A stretch of 32,271 nt of DNA from Ophiothrix spiculata (taxonomy: Eukaryota > Echinodermata > Ophiuroidea > Amphilepidida > Ophiotrichidae). The stretch's first letter is position 1. Each line of letters begins with the position of its first letter. The stretch lies in NCBI GenBank assembly GCA_000969725.1, contig JXSR01S005271.1; one strand, given 5' to 3'. The translations under genes were made by a program, and so were the position numbers. The notes beneath the pieces are model-generated. The model did not search any database. It had not been told where the DNA came from and saw nothing but the letters and a program-made list of their open reading frames with translations. This document shows, piece after piece, positions 1 through 8,710 of this stretch.

Positions 1-339
1 AGATCATTAGGGATCAGTTTATAATGATGACGAAACATATGTATAGCCAATTGATAAATGTAGATGTCATGAATCTTAAGGTTTTTTGTTGAGTAGGGTG
101 ACTCAGAATGTGGCCAAAAATTGCATCACACATCACAGATGGTTGTATCCCGGGTTGTATTGCACTGAATGCATCATATAAAGCAATTCTTGAATCATTC
201 TGAGTTATGATATTCCATCCCAGATGCAAATATGCCAGTTATAGAAATGATCTATATTTTTGTAAGGTTTTTTTCTGCTAAAAAGTGGACCAAACTTCAG
301 TTTTGGGTTTTTGATTCTGATTTATTTCAATATCATATA
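1..339. other. Unassigned AT-rich stretch left of the mariner-like MITE
   Basis: No repeat ends, RNA gene or exon can be supported here. A 71-codon minus-strand frame (14-229) ends in a hydrophobic tail. If the LINE at 940-1475 were simply split by the MITE, its C-terminal part should lie here, but I found no block that aligns convincingly. The stretch may be decayed LINE or unrelated DNA. Confidence 0.3.
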
Positions 340-340
340 T

Positions 341-938
341 ACGAGGGGGTATCAAAAAGTTTTAAACTTTACCCAGAAGGGATTGAGCTATATCAATGAA
401 ATTTTGTCAGAATAGTCACTCGTCTTTATGTACATTATGGTGCAAAAATTGTCTCATAGGTAGTTTTACTTTCTTTACAGTGGGTGATTGATGTCATCTA
501 CCTACCCGCTTAAAACATAAGCTGCATTGAGGAAATTGAGACATGCGGCGTAATTAATTCCTTCCATTTGAAGGGTTATATGGTCCAGTAAATCTTATTG
601 GCACTACCAAAGTTTAATTGTTTGATACCATAGTAATGGGTAGGGTTTCCTCTATCCATTGATACCAAAATTATGGAAATTAGTCCATGAATGACGTCAC
701 AATTGTGTAATAAAACATGACTGACCTGGAAATGTTGATTTTCATTGAAATCTAAAATCAGATTTTTCAATAAAGAGGATCCCTACAATAATGGTCTGTA
801 GACAATCAGTTAAAAGTGGGGGAAATGTGTGACTTTGCACATTGACTATGTAAAGATGCCTAAAGTATCTCATAATGAAATTTTGTTCCTGGCGCCATTT
901 CTTCTGGGTAAAGTTTAAAACTTTTTGATACGCGCTCG
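341..938. mobile_element. Non-autonomous mariner/Tc1-like MITE with TA target duplication
   Basis: The two ends are inverted copies of about 38 bases. The left end reads CGAGGGGGTATCAAAAAGTT and continues through TTAAACTTTACCCAGAAG. The right end, read on the minus strand, is the same except for GCG in place of GGG near the tip. The element is bounded by TA on both sides (340-341 and 939-940 in the reading where TA belongs to the target), as in Tc1/mariner insertions. CGAGGG-type tips followed by TCAAAAAGT are common in mariner elements, which is family knowledge. Weaker inverted similarity continues inward for another 60 bases or so. Nothing inside looks like a D,D34D transposase. It interrupts, or lies directly against, the reverse transcriptase remnant on its right. 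Confidence 0.85.
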
Positions 939-939
939 T

Positions 940-1475
940 ACATAACAACATTTGTTATCAAGTTTTACATCAAGAATTTGTTTTGTAGAATCAACTTCAT
1001 AAATTTGAGAAATATTTTCTGATTCATTTCTATCAACAAATTTGTTTGTAGTATGGGATGTTCCGAATATCATATAATTTGTTTTACTTTCATAGCTTAT
1101 TTGCTTTGAACCAGTTGCAAATTTCATTTAGATCATTATTTATTTTATGCATTTGGGATTCAATATCAGGGTGGGGAAAGAGAAGTGTAGTGTCATCTGC
1201 AAACAAAACAAGTTCAAGCAAAGATGTCGAATGAATAATATCATTAATGTACAATATAAATAACATTGGGCCAAGGATTGACCCCTGAGGAACACCACAC
1301 TTGATATCCTTTAGTTCCAAATCTTTCATTTGGTATCATACAAACTGTGTTCTATATTTTAGGTAGCTTTTAAACCAATCAAATGTGATGCCTCTAAAAC
1401 CGTAGTATTCTAATTTAAACAACAAAATATCATGCATCGTGTCAAATGCCTTTGACAAGTCTAAAAATTTTGCAT
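940..1475 (-). pseudogene. LINE (non-LTR retrotransposon) reverse transcriptase fragment
   Basis: The minus strand, read from about 1475 down to 940, encodes the palm region of a LINE reverse transcriptase. In order it shows [12 protein letters not shown] (motif A with the first catalytic Asp), a [15 protein letters not shown] stretch, CGVPQGSILGPMLFILYIND (motif B), LVLFADDTTL (motif C with the FADD catalytic pair), and KTNYMIFG followed by VDSTK and LDNK. This order and wording fit the CR1/L2/Jockey side of the LINEs. The copy is dead: an in-frame TGA lies just after the TQFV residues and a frameshift falls near 1105 before SYESKTNYMIF. Endonuclease and N-terminal reverse transcriptase parts are missing upstream, as in 5'-truncated insertions. 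The C-terminal end stops at the MITE boundary. Element assignment beyond 'LINE reverse transcriptase' is uncertain. Confidence 0.9.
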
Positions 1476-1602
1476 CGCAAAACATTTAGATCAACAAACA
1501 ATCAAACCATGAATTAGAATTCTGAACTCTTGAGACACAAGAAAGTTTGAAGTCCAAAGGATAGAAACATGCTGATGAGACGTTGCCCTATGCAGGAATA
1601 AA

Positions 1603-1836
1603 TGAGACCGTCCAACCCAAACGAGCCATAAATACAGCCTCTTGCCATTTTCACTTTTTTATATATTTGCAAAGACCATTTTATAAGGATAAATGCATTC
1701 AAAAATCAGTGAGCCTTAAATTTTCTGTTGATTGTCCTCAAAATAACAGATATATCAAGTTCGGGGGAATTACGACCTTGACAAGTATTTTCACCTGTAG
1801 AGCCAAATGAAGTTTGCCGCATTTCTTGTTTGAGAT
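1603..1836 (+). repeat. Dispersed repeat family A, copy A1
   Basis: It begins GACCGTCCAACCCAAACGAG, continues through a GCCATTTTCACTTTTTTATA block, and ends with TATTTTCACCTGTAG...AAATGAAGTTTGCCGCA. The same ordered blocks occur at 21165-21985 and 23055-23870, and the terminal block alone occurs near 25805. The minus-strand frame in A1 and the one in A2 translate to similar peptides (both contain KKVKM.RGCIY), but that is expected of shared repeat DNA and is not good evidence for coding. The class (SINE, or remnant of a DNA element) is not determined: I see no RNA polymerase III boxes and no inverted ends. Confidence 0.6.
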
Positions 1837-1849
1837 GGACGATCACACA

Positions 1850-2925
1850 GGATTTTAGATGTTCTTGTCATCTCATCCAGATATGGTGTTGACATACTCT
1901 TTTCGACATCAAGTTATGATTTCTGCCACTGATCAAACGTTATACAAATTTAGAATATTGAATCCATTAGAGAAAATTAATTGGAGGAAAAGAAAACTTG
2001 AATATCTAAAAATCAATTGAATTTGAACTTTACATAACCTATATCCCAAAGATCTTGTGAGATAACAGATGAATCAGGTATTTGTAGTTGTACATTGAAA
2101 ATATTATATTTACACACTAATGCTGAGTTACTAAGAGAAAAGCATAATGCAACTGATTTTTACCATATTTTGCCATCTATTCTAAATAAACATGATAAAG
2201 CCCTTTTGTAAATTCAAAAGATTGCATTGACAAATTAGTATGCTTTTATAGGGTTGAACTTTAACAAAAATCATGTTTCTACTACTCTGGGGGTTTTGCA
2301 GTTACTCAAACAGTGTTAATATTAGCCACTTCACTAATGCATTTTAAATGACAATTTCCATTTTGCGGAGAGTTTTCTTTGTGGATAACCAGGCAGCACA
2401 GCACCCGCAATAAATGGCCTGTTTACCATGTTTTATGGGTTATTCATCCGCGTTATCGCCCTTATATTTTACATGGTCTTTTTAGCTTGTACATATCTGA
2501 GCATTTTTACTTGCAATATTGGAACTACACATGCAACCACTACATCACCAACTGATAAAGTTTTGAACTTCTAGCGGTTCCATTTGAAGATTTTATTCTT
2601 TAGTTTGAAGAATCACATAGATGTTATTGAGACACATTATACATAGTAAACAAAACAAAAAATGATGAAACATTTTAACTAGAATTATTCAAAACTAGTT
2701 GACCCATTTATTTAAAACAAATATAAGCAAGTTATAAATATTCAGTGTTAACCTAATTTCACTTCTAGCCTGTTTATCAATATGTGTTTATTTCTTGATA
2801 ATTTCACCTGATAAAATATAAACAACACACTGGTTCAAATGTTTTGTAATGCATAATGGATTTTGTAAACAATTATATTAATTCATCATTTATTCTATTC
2901 ATTGATAACAATAAGGCCAAAAAAA
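1850..2925. other. No recognisable feature
   Basis: AT-rich non-coding DNA. I see no exon-like reading frame with splice signals, no inverted-repeat ends and no tandem array. Confidence 0.5.
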
Positions 2926-2928
2926 GTT

Positions 2929-3272
2929 GTTTGGTTGCCCTCCCCCCTCCCCCCTATTTTTTGAAACTGAAACTGGATAACAGTTTTAACTGTACAAAAG
3001 TATACCGCGCCTAATTTTAAGATTTCCAAAAAGGGTGTTTGTTTTTTTCAAGTTCTTTGAGAATTTTGATCTTTTTAAAATATTTGTAAGTTGTTGTTTT
3101 CCTTTTGTTGACATTTTAATACTGTTTTTAAACTTGTATAAAGAGATTTTTGGGTACAGTAGACTTATTTGCATCTTTATAGAGGTCATAATTTGGTGTG
3201 CTCTGACTTACATTTGAAAAAAAATCCCCCCATCCGCACTTGCTCAAAAAAAATTGTGGAGGACAACCAAAC
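2929..3272. mobile_element. Possible short inverted-repeat element
   Basis: GTTTGGTTGCCCTCC at the left is matched in inverse orientation by GGAGGACAACCAAAC at the right, with one mismatch over 15 bases. C-rich and A-rich tracts sit just inside both ends. No clear target duplication is visible and the interior is plain AT-rich sequence, so this is only a likely MITE remnant. Confidence 0.35.
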
Positions 3273-3442
3273 ATATAGTATAGATAATTACCACCTGAGA
3301 GATTGAAATCTGAAATAATTTTTGTGTATTTACACATGTGAAAGCAAAATAAAGAAGTCCCAGCTTTTTTGCTTTTGCTTAAAGGACAATAGACTATCAT
3401 CTACTTTGATTGACAGGTGGTCTCTTATGTGTTGGGTAAAAC

Positions 3443-3809
3443 CAAGGAAATTAAAAAGGGGAATCGGTACTTGCCGCCATTTTGATTTCACCGCCGTGTA
3501 AATCCTATGGGACGGCAGCCATCTTGGATTGTCGCTCATGGTAGGTGAGTTATTGTACCTCAGGCATTTCACAGCTCAGGGTACCACACTTCGAGAGTCT
3601 TCGCAATGGATTTGGGGGAAATTTGCGTACTTTGCTAAGAGTAAGTCGCAAAACACGCTACTTGAAACACAGACACGGTTTGCACGTGAAACAAAATTCA
3701 CACACTGTATATGCGTCAAATGAATATTTACGCGATCTGCCTGGATAACTCTGCTCCATGAGTGACACAAGATAGCAGCGTATCCCGATTCCCTTATAAA
3801 ATTACCTTG
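3443..3809. mobile_element. hAT-like MITE with exact 8-bp target duplication GGTAAAAC
   Basis: The left end reads CAAGGAAATTAAAAAGGGGA and runs on to ATCGG. The right end inverted reads CAAGGTAATTTTATAAGGGA and runs on to ATCGG. The element is flanked by GGTAAAAC at 3435-3442 and again at 3810-3817. CA-starting tips with an 8-bp duplication are the signature of hAT elements (family knowledge). The surrounding 14 bases are also repeated because tip and target overlap, so a slightly different boundary is possible. The interior is more GC-rich than the flanks but carries no transposase; open frames inside are short and overlap on both strands. A block near its right end (AACTCTGCTCCATGAG) recurs near 17600. 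Confidence 0.8.
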
Positions 3810-3817
3810 GGTAAAAC

Positions 3818-4640
3818 CAAATTATTTTGTCATTTACAATTTTGTTATCTATTATAAACTAAATACTTTGTTTTTTAATGAGATATTTTACAATGAATTT
3901 GAACCAAGGTATATACGCTATATTTTGTAACACACTGTCAAATTGCCGCTCAAGGATAGATCAGAAACTGCATAAATTTGAATATCTGAATCTTTGAGGA
4001 GATAACAAGTGTTATTGTAGCATAAGATAACTATTGTTTTGAGAAGTAGTATTCAAATGAAATGCAATATAATGGTGGGTTTCAAAAATATACATGGGGT
4101 CAAAATCAAGTGTTTATTTTCCTGGCACGTCATGTTGTTTTTTCCTGTAAAATTTCTCCCAGTTTGCGGGTACAAAATAAATTCAGTTGGCTATTAAAAC
4201 TGACAAGAAAAGAAAAACAGTTTGGGGCTGACTTTGTATAAATTTTTCAGTTCAACAGTGGGCTCTATTTCATTCAGATTTAAGAATATTCCTGAGTTGG
4301 TATGCAAAACAATAATCATTCGAAAATCCACAAATATTTTAGACTTTCTAAGTTGAAAACAATGACTTCCTTCTCCTAAAGCAACATGAGATGATAAATT
4401 TTAAATTATAATCAGCTGATATGATTCATAGTCCAAAGTTGTTATGAAATGTTAAAACAAAATAGGAAAGATGCACCCCTAAATCTCCAACAATTCCCTA
4501 AATATCCACCAAAAGAACACCTAAAGTAACAAAACACAGAAATGTAGGTTGTTTTTCATTAAAATATGACACAAAACGCTTTGAAACTACTGAAAACCTG
4601 TTTTTTTCCTTGCCCCTAAATTTAATTTAGGGTCAACCAA
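3818..4640. other. No recognisable feature
   Basis: AT-rich sequence without supportable genes or repeat ends. The right part (from about 4450) holds a few C-rich and A-rich words that run into the poly-C tract. Confidence 0.5.
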
Positions 4641-4655
4641 AACCAAAAATTCTAA

Positions 4656-4668
4656 CCCCCCCCCCCCC
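4656..4668. repeat. Poly-C tract
   Basis: A run of about 13 C. Such runs recur at 5651-5668, 7740-7749 and 16206-16214, generally at the ends of element-like sequences in this window. Run length may be unreliable in the assembly. Confidence 0.7.
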
Positions 4669-4922
4669 AAGTAATCCTGGCTACAGGCCTGATTATTTCC
4701 ACTTGCGGACTTAAGCTGCTAGACCACAATATACAGCTTTCATCATTTCATACTCATGGGCACAAACTTGTAAAATGTTCCTCTAGTACATTAGCCCCAG
4801 ACACTATGCATCTCTCCATCCATCTTAACTGACTTTTTACTTCTAAGCAAAGCATACATATTGGCCCGGGGGAGGTACTGCCTATCCGAAGAGACAGGGG
4901 TATGCGTCCAACAGGTTCAAAG

Positions 4923-5126
4923 TAGGGGTCATTCAGTACATTTTTACATATCTCAAAATAGGGGGTCATTCAGTACAGAACCAGAATAAAAATGGGGTCA
5001 TTCGGTACAAAACGTTTTGAAAAGGGGAGTCATTGGGTACATTTTTGCAAAAGGGGGGTCATTGAGTACATTTTTGCAAAAGGGGGGCCATTGGGAACTT
5101 TTTGTAAAAAAGGGTCAACAAGTACA
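4923..5126 (+). repeat. Minisatellite arm 1 (about seven GGGGTCATT units)
   Basis: GGTCATT or a close variant appears near 4927, 4964, 4997, 5028, 5058 and 5086, with a worn copy near 5110. Most are followed by a GTACA word and preceded by a run of G. Confidence 0.75.
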
Positions 5127-5434
5127 AAGAGGTTGAATATAGCGGGGGTATTAACCATAATGGTCCGTAAAAGTTAATAATTTTTACTCCTAATTGTTGC
5201 ATGTTGTAGATGATACCCTAAAATACAAAGGGCCAATCACCCAAGCCAATATCGCATTCGAAACATGAGAAGTGCTACACCCTGGGTCAAATTGATTACA
5301 CGTACATCCATGCACATTATTAACATCAAAGACACATATAAATGATAAAATAACCATCCATTCATCTGTTTGAAAACAAAATATACCTGAGTCACAATGC
5401 CAGTCATATTTTGGGTAAAAGGCTATCAAAAATT

Positions 5435-5625
5435 ATGGGGTCATTGAGTACATAGCTTTGATATAAAATCGGGGTCATTGGGTACATGATTTTCAAATAA
5501 AAAAGGGGGGTCAATTAGTATAGAACATGTCAAAAAAGGGGGTCATTGGGTAACAGGTAGCCAGTATCTTTCAAAAAAGGGGGTCATCGCGTACAAGCCA
5601 GTTCAAAATAGGGGGTCATTTTGTC
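5435..5625 (+). repeat. Minisatellite arm 2 (about six GGGGTCATT units)
   Basis: The same unit as arm 1, again with GGGGTCATT then GTACA, in the same orientation. The last unit ends in a GTCCGCACATCCTGCG word that leads into the C-rich right end. Confidence 0.75.
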
Positions 5626-5669
5626 CGCACATCCTGCGTAGTCAACATGGAAGTGCCCCCCCCCCCCCT

Positions 5670-6288
5670 GCATATTGGTATCATTTTCTCCACCATACAC
5701 ACAAATTTCATTATCTTAGTAATCTCGGAGACCTAATTTCTATGGTGTCACTTTAGGTTCTCCATACCTCATCTTATCCATCTCGATTCAACGCTTTTAG
5801 CAAACTTTTCAATCACCAAAATGCCATCCTGGCAATATAGGCAGAGATCAAAATCTGAAGGGAATTTGTTTTTCATTTTCAAGTGGCTGCAAGGACTTAG
5901 CCAAAATAATATACACTTAACTCATAGATTGCAATTTTGGTTGTGAACCAGATATACAAATCTCAAATGATGGTATTTATAGCCCCACTTTATGAAATTT
6001 CGTTTTCTTGGTATCATGGTATACCATATTTTCATGATTTTTGGTCATAAAAAACACTGCTTATGAAATACCTAATGAAATTGTTGTGATCATAATCTCG
6101 GTTGTAAGCATTTACGATTGCTAATAGAATCAGAGAGGGCATTTTTTTAAATTGAATGGCCCTTCTGGTACTCTGTACCTGAACCAAGCAAAAAAGCCTT
6201 GCTCATCTTATTCATCTCAGCTTTAGGACACAGCATACATCAACACCTATCTTTATGGAACTTGCTGTTTTTATCCTCTTAGTGTATA
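5670..6288. other. No recognisable feature
   Basis: AT-rich DNA between two G-rich-ended elements. No exon or repeat ends are supportable. Confidence 0.5.
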
Positions 6289-6289
6289 C

Positions 6290-7160
6290 CAAGGGGAGGG
6301 GGAGCACTCAAATTCAAAAGTGATGGGTATGTGCCAACCTCAGTAGCAAATCAAGGGCCATTCAGTGAAAGATTTCCTTAAATAAGGCCCTCAGTGTGAC
6401 AATCAAAAGATACAGGTCCTCGAGTGTAAGTAAAGATGAATGATTGGTTAGGCTAATGAAACTCGATTCCCAATTTCCCATTACCTGCCCGCATATGTTT
6501 TAATGGTCGAGTTTGATGTGGCCATCTTTCAAAACAAATCATAATTCTGTATTTTTCAGCATTTTTTAGCTATTCTAAAGATTTGTTTCTGTTTTCATGG
6601 ATCGTAATTCATGAATTTCAAATTGCAACATCGAAACTTGCCTCTGATGATTGACAAACTCCATCTCAGATTCAATGCTACATGCTGTATTATCTTGTTA
6701 AGATGTAATTATGCTGTATATAAATGCAACGATGGCACCAATGAGGCTATTTTTAGACACTGGTGGAAATTGGTAACAATAAAAAATGAAAGTATTGCCT
6801 CATTTGATGCTGAAAAAAAGGTTAATGGAAACCGGGAATTGAGTTTCATTGGCCTATATGCACTATGCACTGAAATCCATGCTATCAGCTGAAATACAGG
6901 CAACGAAATAAAGGACAACTGTTTTTCATGAGTGTCTGAGCCTTTTACTTGATTGTATTAAAAATGCAAAAATGGAAGACATTATAGGCCCAAGGCAGAA
7001 AAATATGACAAAAATGTTAAAGGTGAGACTTAGATAACAGGGCATTGGGTGTTGAAGGTGTAAAAGAGGGCAGTGGGTGTCAGCTTAGAGATAAATTTAA
7101 AAAAAAGGGCTACTGACTGGCAGTCACTATCCATCAACATATGGGAGTTCCCCCACCCCG
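6290..7160. mobile_element. Second G-rich-ended element, relative of family G
   Basis: The left end (GGGGAGGGGGAGCACTC) and the right end (GGGAGTTCCCCCACCCCG) are inverted relatives, like the tips of the element at 4863. Just inside are worn repeats of AGGGCCATTCAGTG type (about 6355-6430) and GGGCAGTGGGTGTCAG type (about 7040-7130). The layout therefore repeats that of 4863-5668: G-rich tip, repeat arm, middle, repeat arm, tip. The middle is largely a separate MITE (6451-6854). Confidence 0.45.
6451..6854. mobile_element. TA-flanked MITE nested in the G-rich-ended element
   Basis: The left end GGCTAATGAAACTCGATTCC continues to CCAATTTCCCATTACC. The right end inverted reads GGCCAATGAAACTCAATTCC and continues similarly, giving about 36 bases of inverted repeat with few mismatches. 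TA lies on both sides (6449-6450, 6855-6856), fitting a Tc1/mariner-type insertion. A 93-codon plus-strand frame (6611-6892) crosses the right end into flanking DNA and is therefore unlikely to be a gene. Confidence 0.7.
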
Positions 7161-7609
7161 CAGGAGTTTATGATTTCTAGGAAGAGTTAGTTGTCATCGC
7201 TATTTTGAATGCTAATGGAAAATACATCATCAAAATAAAGATAATGCATTAAAGACAACAAATTTCAAATTCTATCAAATATCAAAAAATTTGCTTCTAC
7301 TTATAAATCAGATCGAGAAAACTATACCTTTTGCATAAGTAAGCTTAAGTACATACCTCCGGTGGAGGATTTTGTTCTTATGCCAGTATCTCAAACATTT
7401 CCTTTAATTGAGCACGTTGAATAACAAACTGTGAAAGAAATCCCGGAAGAAAACCACATCCATGGAAAAGCAATACTTAGGGCATGAATTATTCATATAA
7501 GATGTGATCAAGGCAGGCTCTTGTTTTATCTCAACTTGAGCCTGATTACAGTTCCATATGGTGCAATCTCATTGCACTTTTTCCCTGGTGTGTACTAAAT
7601 TTGAGTTAA
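7161..7609. other. No recognisable feature
   Basis: AT-rich DNA with no supportable gene, inverted ends or array. Confidence 0.5.
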
Positions 7610-7790
7610 AGCAGGGGGGGGGGAGGGGTTAATCAAATACAATGGTATAGCAAGGAGCATGGGGCAACTCGAAGAATTTTCTTCGGAAGGGGATGGGTCC
7701 AAAAAAATGCTGAGCGACTTGAATTTTTTTTTCATGACCCCCCCCCCCATAAAAATTATATTGACTCCCCTCCTACCAACACACTCCATT
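7610..7790. repeat. G-run and C-run flanked low-complexity segment
   Basis: A G-rich run (7613-7628) and a C run near 7740-7749, followed by TTGACTCCCCTCC, bracket a short AT-rich piece. It resembles the tips of the family G elements and may be another, very worn copy. The minus-strand frame through it is a by-product of low complexity. Confidence 0.3.
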
Positions 7791-7873
7791 ATTTAGTGTC
7801 CATTTAAGCTGAAAAACAAAACAAAACAAAAACCCCAAAGTAAGGTGTGTTCTACATAGAAACGCATTAAAAA

Positions 7874-7925
7874 TGTGGTCCCTGTTTTATGGGTCCCTAT
7901 TTTCCGGGCCCCCATTTTCCGGGTT
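7874..7925 (+). repeat. Short tandem repeat, three units of about 17 bp
   Basis: Three successive units of GG(T/C)CCC(T/C)(A/G)TTTT(C/A)CGG type: GGTCCCTGTTTTAT, GGTCCCTATTTTCCG, then GGCCCCCATTTTCCGGG. Confidence 0.6.
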
Positions 7926-8428
7926 AAGACCCTAGGTCAAATATCTTGTGCAAAGATGATCATTATACCTACATTATATTTTTGATCTGATTGCATCAAC
8001 TCCAAATGGACTTGGTGACATGAATAGACCAACCTATGCTGACGTCATGACCACAAAATGGCGGATATCGTCTTGACCCACATGAATGTCAGACTTCATC
8101 TTCCTAACGTTTTCAGTTACAAATCTCGAAAAATTGATCATCTTTGTACATCATTTGAGACTTAATACCAGTAAAACAATGTATTCTAGACTATAACCTT
8201 TCTAATATACTGGTTTCAAAATATAACGAGTATTCCCTCTAGAAAATCACAATTTATATGATCGAACGCAACACATGGAAAGGGGAAAGTTTGGTTTGTT
8301 TAAGCTCGTCACAACTGTAGTACAATACTACGATCATTACCGCTACAAACAATGACCGCTACTGATGTATTCTACATCCGGGAAGTTGAGTCTGATCACC
8401 CGGATGCGTAGATGGCTCTATAGAAATT
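7926..8428. other. No gene; contains one CRE-like TGACGTCA word
   Basis: Non-coding DNA. GCTGACGTCATGACC near 8040 followed by CAAAATGGCGG resembles CREB/ATF and YY1 binding words, but this 8-mer also occurs inside MITEs in this window (for example 30662-30673), so it is not good evidence for a promoter. Confidence 0.4.
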
Positions 8429-8429
8429 G

Positions 8430-8497
8430 TTTTTTCATAATATGCAGATATTATGCTTGAACTTGAATTTCAATAATATCTGCTTATATGAAAAAAT
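8430..8497. repeat. AT-rich hairpin
   Basis: TTTTTTCATA...GCAGATATTAT is matched in inverse by ATAATATCTGC...TATGAAAAAA around a loop of roughly 18 bases. It is probably a small foldback or MITE relic. Confidence 0.6.
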
Positions 8498-8645
8498 TAA
8501 TAAATATTCATGGTCAAGTGTGAAAGTAATCTTTAGATCTCTTCTTATATATCCCAGAAGGAAGGGGAGTAGGACATGACATGTTTATTTTTAGATCGCA
8601 TTGAACCGATGTAAGTCTCAATTTGGCTTTAAAGGTACTTTTTGC

Positions 8646-8673
8646 ATCAAATTATTTTGTAAAATAATTTGAT
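8646..8673. repeat. Perfect 13-bp-stem palindrome
   Basis: ATCAAATTATTTT, then GT, then AAAATAATTTGAT: every base of the 13-bp stem pairs. Confidence 0.8.
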
Positions 8674-8688
8674 TTCTTTTGAATCTGT

Positions 8689-8710
8689 TGGGGTTGTTGA
8701 AACAACCCCA
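8689..8710. repeat. Perfect 10-bp-stem hairpin
   Basis: TGGGGTTGTT, then GA, then AACAACCCCA: a full 10-bp stem with a 2-base spacer, lying 15 bases after another perfect palindrome. In a eukaryotic context it should not be read as a bacterial terminator. Confidence 0.8.

Larger units (their letters stand above)
4863..5668. mobile_element. Element with G-rich inverted ends and GGGGTCATT repeat arms (family G)
   Basis: The left end GGCCCGGGGGAGGTACT and the right end (AAGTG followed by a long C run) are roughly inverted. Inside are two blocks of a degenerate unit, consensus near AAAAGGGGGTCATTGGGTACA, spaced about 28-37 bases apart: about seven units at 4923-5126 and six at 5435-5625. A non-repetitive middle (5127-5434) separates them. 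Both blocks have the same orientation. Unit spacing shrinks from left to right in the first block. A plus-strand frame (4992-5177) and a minus-strand frame (4754-4969) run through the units, but neither resembles a known protein. A diverged relative lies at 6290-7160 and an isolated end at 16190-16221. Confidence 0.6.

Noticed and set aside
14-229. 71-codon minus-strand frame as the missing C-terminus of the LINE
   Set aside because: A short LRFMT-like word is suggestive, but spacing and surrounding residues do not fit the family; cannot be supported by eye.
1514-1702. Similar short minus-strand peptides at 1514-1702 and 21049-21270 as a conserved gene
   Set aside because: Both lie in copies of dispersed repeat A, so similarity follows from the repeat, and flanks of the frames do not correspond.
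4923-5625. CRISPR-like array
   Set aside because: Units are degenerate, spacing is irregular and shrinking, the 'spacers' are related to each other, and the genome is eukaryotic.
6611-6892. 93-codon plus-strand frame
   Set aside because: It crosses the right end and target duplication of a MITE and has no known domain.
8689-8710. Rho-independent terminator
   Set aside because: The window is eukaryotic, with no adjacent gene; a hairpin alone is not a terminator here.
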